Source: Chloroflexota bacterium (GTDB lineage: Bacteria > Chloroflexota > Anaerolineae > Ardenticatenales > Ardenticatenaceae). From it: DNA of 7,721 bases. Location of the stretch: the NCBI GenBank assembly GCA_003520455.1, contig DOUV01001010.1:1-7721 (forward strand), read 5' to 3'. Position 1 is the first letter of the stretch; every line of letters begins with the position of its first letter. This document shows, one piece after another, positions 1-5,548 of this stretch. The notes under the pieces were generated by a model. That model did no database searches, was not told the origin of the DNA, and saw only the letters and a program-made list of their open reading frames with translations. A program made the position numbers and the translations under genes.

Positions 1-22
1 ACAGAAGACTCTTGCGCAGCAT
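1..22 (-). CDS. Start of a gene cut by the window edge, probably the sugar-binding protein of the ABC transporter
   Basis: Only seven codons are visible on the minus strand, reading M-L-R-K-S-L-L before the edge. The gene is called because the ATG at 22 is preceded, after 9 nt, by a strong Shine-Dalgarno (AAGGAG at 37-32, within AAAGAAGGAG). A short positively charged N-terminus followed by leucines is how a Sec or lipoprotein signal peptide begins. It lies 277 nt downstream of the permease on the same strand. CUT2 operons normally include a periplasmic or lipid-anchored sugar-binding protein, and none is found elsewhere in the window, so a binding protein is the natural inference. The sequence itself proves only a plausible translation start. 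It could instead be another exported protein or a chance start. Confidence 0.45.
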
Positions 23-31
23 ACGATCTCG

Positions 32-37
32 CTCCTT
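32..37 (-). promoter_or_regulatory. Ribosome binding site deciding the start of the truncated gene at the left edge
   Basis: The minus strand reads AAGGAG here, 9 nt before the ATG at 22. It is among the strongest Shine-Dalgarno matches in the window and is the main reason for calling the truncated gene. Confidence 0.5.
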
Positions 38-130
38 CTTTGGCAGGGGATCCGACGAGAGTAGGTTACTGGGTACGCCGGAGAGTTTGGGTCGATTGGA
101 TCACCCCCTCTTGTGGATGGTGTAGCTCAT

Positions 131-175
131 TTTCTATAAGCGTGACGCCGTACGCGCCACGCTTATAGATAGAAA
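131..175. repeat. Inverted repeat (hairpin) between the permease and the next gene
   Basis: CTATAAGCGTG (134-144) is perfectly complementary to CACGCTTATAG (158-168), giving an 11-bp stem with a 13-nt loop. The outer TTTCTAT (131-137) can also pair with ATAGAAA (169-175), because ATAG is duplicated on the right arm, so the stem can slide. No T-tract follows on either strand, so it is not a typical intrinsic terminator. Lying between the permease and a likely binding-protein gene, it may stabilise mRNA or cause partial termination and so set unequal expression within the operon. It could also be a protein-binding site. The rest of the 23-299 gap shows no convincing gene or promoter. Confidence 0.6.
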
Positions 176-299
176 AATCCATCATTCTCTCGTGAGCTTC
201 AAGTCGACTCTGACCGATGCAAACGAAATTCCCTGGAGCATGCATGGGGCAACAAGTACAACGTTGCTCGCCATCGCCCCAGGCAGCCCAGGGGATCGA

Positions 300-1331
300 T
301 TAGCGACGCCGGCGCTTCACCACCTGGTCGAAGAACACGGCGAAGACGATGATCAAACCGATGATGATCTGCTGATAGTAGGAAGAAACGTTGAGGAGTG
401 TCAGCCCGTTGGCCAGGACGCCGATCAGCAGGATGCCCACGACGGTACCGAAGATGCCACCCTCACCGCCAAACAGACTGGTGCCGCCAATGACGACCCC
501 GGCAATCACAGTCAGTTCGTAACCCACCCCGGCCACCTGTTCGGCCGAGTTGAGCCGGGCGGAGAGGATGAATCCAGAGAGGCCGGCGAAGAAGCCCATA
601 ATCACGTAGACGCTCATGACCAGGCGGTCCACATTGAGACCGGAGAGGCGCGCGGCCTCCAGGTTGCCACCGATGGCATAGATGTGGCGGCCGTACCTCG
701 TGTAGCGGAGAACAATGAACGCCAGCACCGCGAAGATCAGGAAAATGATGACGGGCACCGGAACCGGGCCGATCATGCCCTGGCCCCAGAAGCGGTAGGC
801 CTCGCGGAAGGCACTGATGGGCTGGCCCTTTGAGAAGACCAGGGCGGCGCCACGAAAGGCAGAGAGGCCACCCAACGTCACGATGAAGGCGGGGACCTTA
901 AGCTTGCTGACGGCCACTCCTTGTAGCAAGCCGCCGAGGAGCCCAACGGCGATGGCCGCCGCGATCGCGGCGGGGAGACCGTAGCCTGCCGACTGGCCGG
1001 CGGCAGCTCCCGTCAACAGGCCGGTGCTGCCTTTCTCCACCGCCGCAGCGACGAGGCCGGCCAGCGCGAGCAATGAGCCGATGGAGAGGTCGATTCCGGC
1101 CGTCAGAATGACGAAGGTCATCCCGATCGCGAGCAGACCGTAGATCGAGACCTGGCGGAGTACGTTGAAGATATTGATGGGCTGCAGGAAAGCCGGTTCG
1201 AGGATGGCAAAGATGATGCAGAGAACGATCAGGAACATGAAAGCGCCAAAGCGGCTGGCAAGCGACAGGATATCCAGCGCTCGCGTCGTTTGGGTGGTCT
1301 GTGACTCGACAGGCCGGGTGATGGTCTTCAT
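300..1331 (-). CDS. CUT2-family sugar ABC transporter permease, RbsC-like
   Basis: This is a 343-residue inner-membrane permease that, as a dimer, forms the channel of a ribose-type sugar importer. It is highly hydrophobic, with membrane segments at roughly 30-46, 63-80, 84-98, 119-142, 148-166, 190-208, 237-257, 272-285 and 293-334. Family motifs are visible: GIDLSIGS at 79-86 (the hallmark of RbsC-type permeases), the GRHIYAIGGN loop from 214 that should contact the ATPase, and GGTSLFGGEGG at 282-292. It ends in a basic KRRRR tail. Length is close to RbsC (about 320). The ATG at 1331 is chosen because it forms an ATGA overlap with the ATPase stop, indicating translational coupling, and has AAGGGG 10 nt upstream (1347-1342). 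An in-frame extension to 1442 lies wholly inside the ATPase gene and is unlikely. The transported sugar is inferred to be ribose or a related pentose from RbsD nearby; other CUT2 substrates are possible. Confidence 0.95.
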   Translation of the reverse strand: MKTITRPVESQTTQTTRALDILSLASRFGAFMFLIVLCIIFAILEPAFLQPINIFNVLRQVSIYGLLAIGMTFVILTAGIDLSIGSLLALAGLVAAAVEKGSTGLLTGAAAGQSAGYGLPAAIAAAIAVGLLGGLLQGVAVSKLKVPAFIVTLGGLSAFRGAALVFSKGQPISAFREAYRFWGQGMIGPVPVPVIIFLIFAVLAFIVLRYTRYGRHIYAIGGNLEAARLSGLNVDRLVMSVYVIMGFFAGLSGFILSARLNSAEQVAGVGYELTVIAGVVIGGTSLFGGEGGIFGTVVGILLIGVLANGLTLLNVSSYYQQIIIGLIIVFAVFFDQVVKRRRR

Positions 1332-2878
1332 GGCGCTTGCACCCCTTCTACAGTCTGACCGTATTTCACAGTGCAGTACCGCATGACCCGCTCGGGAGTC
1401 GCTTCGTTCCGATCCAGAATGGCGGAGACACCCCCTTCGCACATACAGAGGACCCGGTCGCTCATAGCAAGAACCTCGGGAAGTTCCGAGGAGATCATGA
1501 TGATGCCAACGCCGCTCTCGGCCAGATGCCTCATCAAGTCGTAAATCTCACTCTTTGCGCCGACGTCGATGCCACGGGTCGGCTCGTCCATGATCAAAAT
1601 CTTGGGCTTCAGCAGCAACCACTTGGCGATCACAACTTTCTGCTGATTGCCGCCGCTCAGGTTCAACACGCGCTGTTCCATGCTGGGCGTTCGAATCTGG
1701 AGCCGGTCGATGTACTCTTGAACCTGCTGGCGCTCCTGCGCCAGGCTGACGAAGCCCCTACGGGTCATGTGATCCAGGCTCGCCAGGGTCATGTTCTCGC
1801 GGACGGCCAGGTTCAGGATCAGCCCCTGCTCTTTGCGATCTTCCGGCACGAAACCGATCCCATGGTTGATCGCATCGACCGGCGAGCGGATATCGGCCAG
1901 CCTGCCGTTCACGTAGATTTCGCCCGAATCGCGAGGGTCGGCCCCGAAAATGGTGCGTGCCACCTCGGTGCGGCCCGATCCGACCAGGCCGGCCAGGCCA
2001 AGGATCTCACCCCGCCGCAGCTTGAAGCTGACGTTGTCCAGAACAATCGCACTTGGATCGAGTTTGGTGCCGGTACGGCTCAGCCCGCGCACCTCCAGAA
2101 CGATGGCCTCCCCAAGCTGAGCAGCCTCCTCCTTGTGGAAGTATTCGCCCAACGCGCGTCCGACCATCAACCGGATGATCTGATCCTCGGTGGCCGCGGC
2201 CGCGTCCAACGTGGCGACATGCCGGCCATCCCGCAGCACCGCGATCCGATCGCAGACGGCGAGCACCTCCTCCAGCCGGTGTGAGATGAAGATCATGCTG
2301 ATGCCTTGCCGCTTCAACTCGAGCATGGTTGCAAAGAGCGTTTGAACCTCGGTGTCCGTTAGCGCCGAGGTTGGCTCGTCCATGATGATGACCCGGGCCT
2401 TCACCGAGAGCGCTTTTGCAATCTCGACCATCTGCTGCTCGGCGACGGAGAGGTCGCGCACGATGGCGTTCGGCGAGGGCGAGACACCGAGCCGATTCAA
2501 CAACTGCCGCGTCTCTTGCCTGAGCCGACCCCAGTCGACGAGAAAGAGGCGCTCGGGCTCCCGACCGATGAAGATGTTCTCCATCACGGTCAGGTTCGGC
2601 ATCAGGTTGAATTCCTGGTAGATGATCGAGATGCCGAGTGCTTGCGCGTGGTGGGGATTCTGGATTCGGATCGGCTTGCCTTCCAAGGCAAGCTGGCCGC
2701 TGTCCATCTGGTAGACACCGGAAAGGATTTTCATCAGGGTGGACTTCCCCGCGCCGTTTTCGCCCACCAGCCCTAGAATCTCTCCCGTCCGAACCTCCAG
2801 GCTCACGTTGCTGAGTGCCTGGACGCCAGGAAACGATTTGCTGATGTTTTCCATGCGCAAGAGAACGTCGTCGTTCAT
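1328..2878 (-). CDS. CUT2-family sugar ABC transporter ATP-binding protein, RbsA-like (two fused nucleotide-binding domains)
   Basis: This 516-residue cytoplasmic ATPase powers the RbsC-like permease. Two ABC domains are fused in tandem, as is standard for RbsA, MglA and XylG. Domain 1 has Walker A GENGAGKST at 39-47, Q-loop YQEF near 87-90, signature LSVAEQQ at 143-149, Walker B VIIMDEPT at 163-170 and switch histidine 200. Domain 2 has a degenerate Walker A (GLVGSGRTE, 297-305, no lysine), signature LSGGNQQK at 407-414, Walker B ILIMDEPT at 427-434, and SSE where domain 1 has SHR. This asymmetry is normal in the family: domain 2 is expected to be the weaker or inactive site. The ATG at 2878 is preferred because AGGTGG lies 10 nt upstream. 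An in-frame TTG at 2902 would add eight residues and overlap lacI. The gap to the lacI stop is 17 nt, and the stop overlaps the permease start by 4 nt, so the genes form one operon. Confidence 0.97.
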   Translation of the reverse strand: MNDDVLLRMENISKSFPGVQALSNVSLEVRTGEILGLVGENGAGKSTLMKILSGVYQMDSGQLALEGKPIRIQNPHHAQALGISIIYQEFNLMPNLTVMENIFIGREPERLFLVDWGRLRQETRQLLNRLGVSPSPNAIVRDLSVAEQQMVEIAKALSVKARVIIMDEPTSALTDTEVQTLFATMLELKRQGISMIFISHRLEEVLAVCDRIAVLRDGRHVATLDAAAATEDQIIRLMVGRALGEYFHKEEAAQLGEAIVLEVRGLSRTGTKLDPSAIVLDNVSFKLRRGEILGLAGLVGSGRTEVARTIFGADPRDSGEIYVNGRLADIRSPVDAINHGIGFVPEDRKEQGLILNLAVRENMTLASLDHMTRRGFVSLAQERQQVQEYIDRLQIRTPSMEQRVLNLSGGNQQKVVIAKWLLLKPKILIMDEPTRGIDVGAKSEIYDLMRHLAESGVGIIMISSELPEVLAMSDRVLCMCEGGVSAILDRNEATPERVMRYCTVKYGQTVEGVQAP

Positions 2879-2895
2879 AGCGGTTTGCCCACCTG

Positions 2896-3999
2896 TTAGC
2901 AACTGTTCAGGGTGGCCGTCGAATCACGCACGACCAGATCGACTTCGAGCGTGATGTGCCGGGGGGGAAGGGGATCCGTCGCCTGCGCCGCTTCGATGAC
3001 CAGGTCCACCGCTTTGGCACCCAACTCGTACTTCGGCTGGGCGATGGTCGTGAGCGCCGGCTTGACCAGCGAGGCATAGCTGACATCGTCGAAGCCCATC
3101 ACGGAGATATCGTCGGGGACCACCAGGCCGCCCGCCTCGAGACCTCGAATGGTACCAATCGCAATGGCGTCGTTGGCGGCGAAAATCGCCGTGGGAAGTT
3201 CTTCTGTCTGCGCCAGGAGCTTTTGGCTGGCCTGGTAGCCGAAGGCGACGTAGAACGAAAAGCTAAAACTGGCCCAGCGTTGCCAGAGCGAGCCGTTGGC
3301 TTCGGCCAGTTGCAGCGGCGTTTCGAAATCCTCGACCTTATAGACCCAATCGGGGGTGAACGCGATTCCCGCCTCCGCCAGCGCTCGCCGGTAGCCTTCC
3401 AGCCGCCCGATAAAGGGACGTACCGAGGCGGGGCCCATGAAGTAGAAGATGCGGCGGTGGCCGCAGTCCAGGAGATAGCGCGTCGCCAGAGAGCTGGCCT
3501 GGACATTGTCGATGCGCACCGAGTGGATCGAAAGCTCGTCGTAGACCCGGTCTATCTGGACCGCGTGAATACCGTGCCCGAGCACCATATCCAGGAGATC
3601 TTCCGGCCGTTCGACGGCCGAAAAAATCAGCCCATCGACCCATTTCTGAGTCAGCAGGTTGAAATATCGCCGCTCTCGCTCGGCATCCTCGCGTGAGTTG
3701 CACAGGAGAATACTGTACCCCCGCTTGATGGCGGCATCCTCGGCGCCAAAAGCAATCTCCGCGAAGTACGGCAGGGTCACATCTGGTAGGATGAGGCCAA
3801 TGGTATGGGTTTGCCTGGTTCGGAGACTGCGGGCTGAGATACTGGGACGGTATCCCAGTGTCTCGACCGCCTCCAAGACTCGTCGTCGAAGATCGGGGCT
3901 CACCGGCACATTCGAATTCAGTACGCGCGAGACAGTGCTCGCCGACACCCCGGCGGCGTGAGCGACATCTTTGATTGTCAGTGTAGAACGAGTACTCAT
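2896..3999 (-). CDS. LacI-family transcriptional regulator of the sugar transport operon
   Basis: This 367-residue DNA-binding repressor has the classic LacI/GalR layout. The helix-turn-helix is at about 8-28 (TIKDVAHAAGVSASTVSRVLN spans it). The hinge helix is at 53-61 (SARSL), where L59 matches the leucine that PurR and LacI insert into the central CpG of the operator. A periplasmic-binding-protein-like sensor domain runs from about 65 to the end, with AANDAIAIG around 274-282 and a VVRDS motif near the C-terminus. First gene of the lacI-ATPase-permease operon, it most likely represses its own promoter until sugar binds. Residues about 227-251, including LWQRWASFSFSFYVAFGYQ, form an insertion of roughly 20 residues compared with typical members, which are about 330-345 long. 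The ATG at 3999 is preferred because of a weak GAGA upstream and the short arm before the HTH. An ATG at 4017 (six residues longer) has no purine-rich site but cannot be excluded. Confidence 0.95.
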   Translation of the reverse strand: MSTRSTLTIKDVAHAAGVSASTVSRVLNSNVPVSPDLRRRVLEAVETLGYRPSISARSLRTRQTHTIGLILPDVTLPYFAEIAFGAEDAAIKRGYSILLCNSREDAERERRYFNLLTQKWVDGLIFSAVERPEDLLDMVLGHGIHAVQIDRVYDELSIHSVRIDNVQASSLATRYLLDCGHRRIFYFMGPASVRPFIGRLEGYRRALAEAGIAFTPDWVYKVEDFETPLQLAEANGSLWQRWASFSFSFYVAFGYQASQKLLAQTEELPTAIFAANDAIAIGTIRGLEAGGLVVPDDISVMGFDDVSYASLVKPALTTIAQPKYELGAKAVDLVIEAAQATDPLPPRHITLEVDLVVRDSTATLNSC

Positions 4000-4112
4000 G
4001 AGCTCGTATCTCTGCATCGACGAGAGGGAAAGCGCCTTCCAAACGGTTATTGGTCACTCGAAACAACGTGATAGGACTTACGCGGTAGGTTGAGCCGCGA
4101 AAGAGATATCGG

Positions 4113-4152
4113 TTGGAGTGCGCGCTTCAGCGCGCTGAAGCGCGCACTCCAA
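4113..4152. repeat. Perfect 40-bp palindrome, probably a dispersed intergenic repeat
   Basis: All 20 base pairs match with no spacer: the left arm begins TTGGAGTGCGCGCTTCAGCG and the right arm is its exact reverse complement. Inside are three GCGCGC blocks separated by TTCA and TGAA, so alternative pairings are possible. Symmetry that is perfect over 40 bp is far beyond chance and suggests a REP- or MITE-like element recently copied or under conversion. As RNA it would fold into a very stable hairpin in the lacI leader. No T-tract follows on either strand, so it is not a standard terminator. Whether it is repeated elsewhere cannot be seen from this window. Confidence 0.85.
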
Positions 4153-4409
4153 GCCAAATCCGGCTTCTACGGATCACGAACGTTGGGTCGGCCTGGGAGT
4201 ATTGCGTAACTCCTGAACGTGAGAGAAGGGCGGCGCGGTGTGGGCAACGAACTGGGTGTGGTGGCTGCTTTCAGGCAATACTTTCAAGCTGCTGAACGAA
4301 GTGGACGTTGCAACCGCGGGTTCGACTGGCGGCGATCGTACGCGAGACGCCTTTGCCACTTCGCCATCACTGCCTACGAGAGTGACACGCCCGGCGCAGA
4401 AGGGGCATT

Positions 4410-4421
4410 GAAAACGTTCTC
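4410..4421. promoter_or_regulatory. Putative LacI-family operator, downstream half of a pair
   Basis: GAAAACGTTCTC is a CG-centred imperfect palindrome (five of six pairs match). It closely resembles known LacI/GalR-family sites such as those of RbsR, CcpA and Cra, built on GAAAnCGnTTTC. It lies about 8-19 nt downstream of the predicted start site. Its centre is 13 bp from that of the neighbouring palindrome. Confidence 0.5.
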
Positions 4422-4422
4422 T

Positions 4423-4434
4423 GAAATCGATTTC
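4423..4434. promoter_or_regulatory. Putative LacI-family operator overlapping the transcription start
   Basis: GAAATCGATTTC is a perfect 12-bp palindrome with a central CG, the architecture LacI-family hinge leucines recognise. It directly follows the -10 element at 4436-4441 and covers the expected start near 4429, so a bound repressor would block RNA polymerase. The regulator encoded first in the operon is the obvious candidate. Confidence 0.55.
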
Positions 4435-4435
4435 C

Positions 4436-4464
4436 ATTCTATGGTGAAATCAAAGCACTGTCAA
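4436..4464 (-). promoter_or_regulatory. Strong sigma70-type promoter for the lacI-transporter operon
   Basis: On the minus strand, TTGACA (4464-4459, perfect consensus) is separated by exactly 17 nt from TAGAAT (4441-4436, five of six). The predicted start is near 4429. It points toward lacI, and two operator-like palindromes lie at and just after the start. This is the best promoter match in the window. Confidence 0.7.
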
Positions 4465-4734
4465 TACCCCAATTCCACCGGCAGAGCCGTTCATTCAATG
4501 GGCAGCCAGACCGAACGCGCTGGCTCCGTGCCGCTACCAGCCGCCTTCCGATTGTTCCAAAGGAGCAATCGGCTACAGTCTCAGCTTTTGTAGAAACGTT
4601 GGGACCACAAATCTGCCCGGTCGGGGCGCGGTCCGTTGAGTGATGGCGAGGCTCATGGGAACCGGCTCGAGGGGGAGAATGCGGGGGACGGCAACCGGCT
4701 CCGCGATGGGGGTGAGCGCCATCGCGGCGGTGCC
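4465..4734. other. Intergenic region between the lacI-operon promoter and rbsD, no gene seen
   Basis: No reading frame here looks protein-coding. It contains an 11-bp inverted repeat with a 3-nt loop and one G.T pair (4548-4572, CCGATTGTTCC / GGAGCAATCGG), a lone operator-like half site GAAACGTT (4593-4600), and the hairpin just after rbsD. Confidence 0.5.
4701..4727 (-). repeat. Hairpin just after the rbsD stop codon
   Basis: CCGCGATGG (4701-4709) and CCATCGCGG (4719-4727) form a perfect 9-bp GC-rich stem with a 9-nt loop, starting 7 nt past the rbsD stop. No T-tract follows on the minus strand, so it may protect the 3' end or act as an atypical terminator. Confidence 0.5.
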
Positions 4735-5136
4735 TCAAAAGGAGACGCCCGCGTGCAGGATCACGTTGGCATAGGGGGTGACCTCACCCGTGCGAACGAC
4801 GGCGGTGGCTTTGCGCGTGGACAGTTTGAATTGTTCGTGCATCACACTATCGACCGGGATGCGGGCGCCGGCACAGACCTCGATGACTTCATCGTAGAGG
4901 CGACGGCTGCGCGCTTCCATCTCGCTGGCGATGGTCATGCGCTCGACGGGGAGTTCGGCGAGTACGGCCCGGAGGGTTTCGATGAAACCGGGGACACCGG
5001 GGATCAGGGCCAGGTCGATCCGTTGCACCTCAGATGGGATCGGCAGACCGGCATCGGCGATCACCAGCGTATCGGTGTGGCCCAGCCGGGCGAGCACTTC
5101 GACCAGCGCAGGGTTGAGAATCCCATCACGTCGCAT
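4735..5136 (-). CDS. rbsD: D-ribose pyranase RbsD
   Basis: This 133-residue cytoplasmic enzyme interconverts the pyranose and furanose forms of ribose so that ribokinase can use it; the family forms ring-shaped decamers. The N-terminal signature is clear: GHTDTLVIADAGLPIP at 19-34, with His20 and Asp28 at the positions conserved in RbsD. The C-terminal ATAVVRTGEVTPYANVILHAGV is also typical, with the tyrosine-asparagine pair expected in the active site. Length matches the family (130-140). The ATG at 5136 is chosen because GGGAGAG lies 7 nt upstream (5150-5144) and the protein aligns from there; the open frame extends to 5394 but that part reads through a GC-rich repeat and looks non-coding. 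It has its own promoter and lies about 735 bp upstream of lacI, reading the same way, so it is probably a separate unit serving the same sugar. The related FucU family is less likely. Confidence 0.95.
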   Translation of the reverse strand: MRRDGILNPALVEVLARLGHTDTLVIADAGLPIPSEVQRIDLALIPGVPGFIETLRAVLAELPVERMTIASEMEARSRRLYDEVIEVCAGARIPVDSVMHEQFKLSTRKATAVVRTGEVTPYANVILHAGVSF

Positions 5137-5187
5137 ACGTCTGCTCTCCCATTCTCCGAAAACAGGCCCGGTTCGGACTCGGGCGGC

Positions 5188-5216
5188 AGTATAGGGCGAG
5201 GCCGGGCCAAAATCAA
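5188..5216 (-). promoter_or_regulatory. Sigma70-type promoter for rbsD
   Basis: On the minus strand, TTGATT (5216-5211, four of six) is 17 nt from TATACT (5193-5188, five of six). The predicted start near 5181 gives a leader of about 45 nt. Confidence 0.55.
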
Positions 5217-5219
5217 GAG

Positions 5220-5233
5220 AGAGTGATCGCTCT
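5220..5233. promoter_or_regulatory. Imperfect palindrome beside the rbsD -35 element
   Basis: AGAGTGATCGCTCT has six of seven pairs matching and lies 3 bp upstream of the rbsD -35 hexamer. It is not CG-centred and does not resemble the operators before lacI, so if it binds a regulator it is probably a different one. It may be chance. Confidence 0.25.
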
Positions 5234-5254
5234 TCCGGGGATCGTGTGTACGGA

Positions 5255-5282
5255 GCGGGCGAGGGCAGTGGCCCTCGCCCGC
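5255..5282. repeat. GC-rich inverted repeat between rbsD and the ANTAR gene
   Basis: GCGGGCGAGGGC and GCCCTCGCCCGC form a perfect 12-bp stem around an AGTG loop. No T-tract follows on either strand. It lies upstream of both flanking promoters, between divergent genes. Such short GC hairpins are often dispersed intergenic repeats; copy number cannot be judged here. The remainder of the 5137-5548 spacer shows the two promoter elements listed and nothing coding. Confidence 0.65.
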
Positions 5283-5437
5283 CCCAACGCGCGGGATTCG
5301 ACTTTGAGTATTCCCGATACAGGGTCTTTTCGTAATGGCAAACTGCCGCGATGAGGACGCTCCGGCGGTGCTTCAAGCCCGCGCCTCTCAACATATGTTT
5401 CCCTTTTGCCTGCAGTTATTTGGGCCATTCGCTTGTC

Positions 5438-5453
5438 TGGCACAACATTTGCT
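5438..5453 (+). promoter_or_regulatory. Sigma54-type (-24/-12) promoter element upstream of the ANTAR regulator
   Basis: TGGCAC-N5-TTGCT matches the sigma54 consensus, with GG and GC exactly 10 nt apart. It would start transcription near 5464, giving a leader of about 85 nt. No good sigma70 pair with proper spacing was found in the same spacer. Function requires RpoN and an enhancer-binding activator, neither of which is visible here, and no upstream activator site was identified. Confidence 0.4.
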
Positions 5454-5548
5454 AATAGCTTTCGGTGACGACAAGCGCCCGGTCGCGTTCTGAGTGCTGC
5501 TGGTTATTTCTTCTCCCCGACCGCCCCTGAATTGAATTGAGGAGATAG

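Larger units (their letters stand above)
4000..4429 (-). other. Long untranslated leader of the lacI-transporter operon, no gene seen
   Basis: If transcription begins near 4429, as the promoter at 4436-4464 predicts, the mRNA carries about 430 nt before lacI. I see no convincing gene here. A minus-strand reading frame of 87 codons (4174-4437) starts inside the -10 element, has no Shine-Dalgarno and looks non-coding after a suggestive CPFC near its start. The leader holds two operator-like palindromes at its 5' end and a 40-bp palindrome at 4113-4152. No U-tract terminator and no riboswitch class was recognised. No good second promoter was seen between 4018 and 4110. Confidence 0.45.

Noticed and set aside
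131..175. Intrinsic terminator after the permease
   Set aside because: The hairpin is not followed by a T-tract on the minus strand, and another likely gene of the operon begins downstream.
192..833. Plus-strand frame of 213 codons
   Set aside because: It is the antisense shadow of the permease gene, with low-complexity acidic composition and no domain.
1332..1442. Upstream start for the permease at 1442
   Set aside because: It would overlap the ATPase gene by more than 100 bases, and the ATGA overlap with a Shine-Dalgarno supports 1331.
4174..4437. Minus-strand frame of 87 codons with CPFC near its start, resembling a small zinc-binding protein
   Set aside because: Its ATG lies inside the -10 element of a strong promoter, there is no Shine-Dalgarno, and the rest has no recognisable domain or coding character.
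4593..4600. GAAACGTT as a third LacI-type operator
   Set aside because: Only one half is present; the other half does not match, so it is no better than chance.
5137..5394. Extension of rbsD upstream to a start at 5394
   Set aside because: The added residues read through the rbsD promoter and the GC hairpin, and the RbsD family begins at the ATG at 5136, which has a good ribosome binding site.
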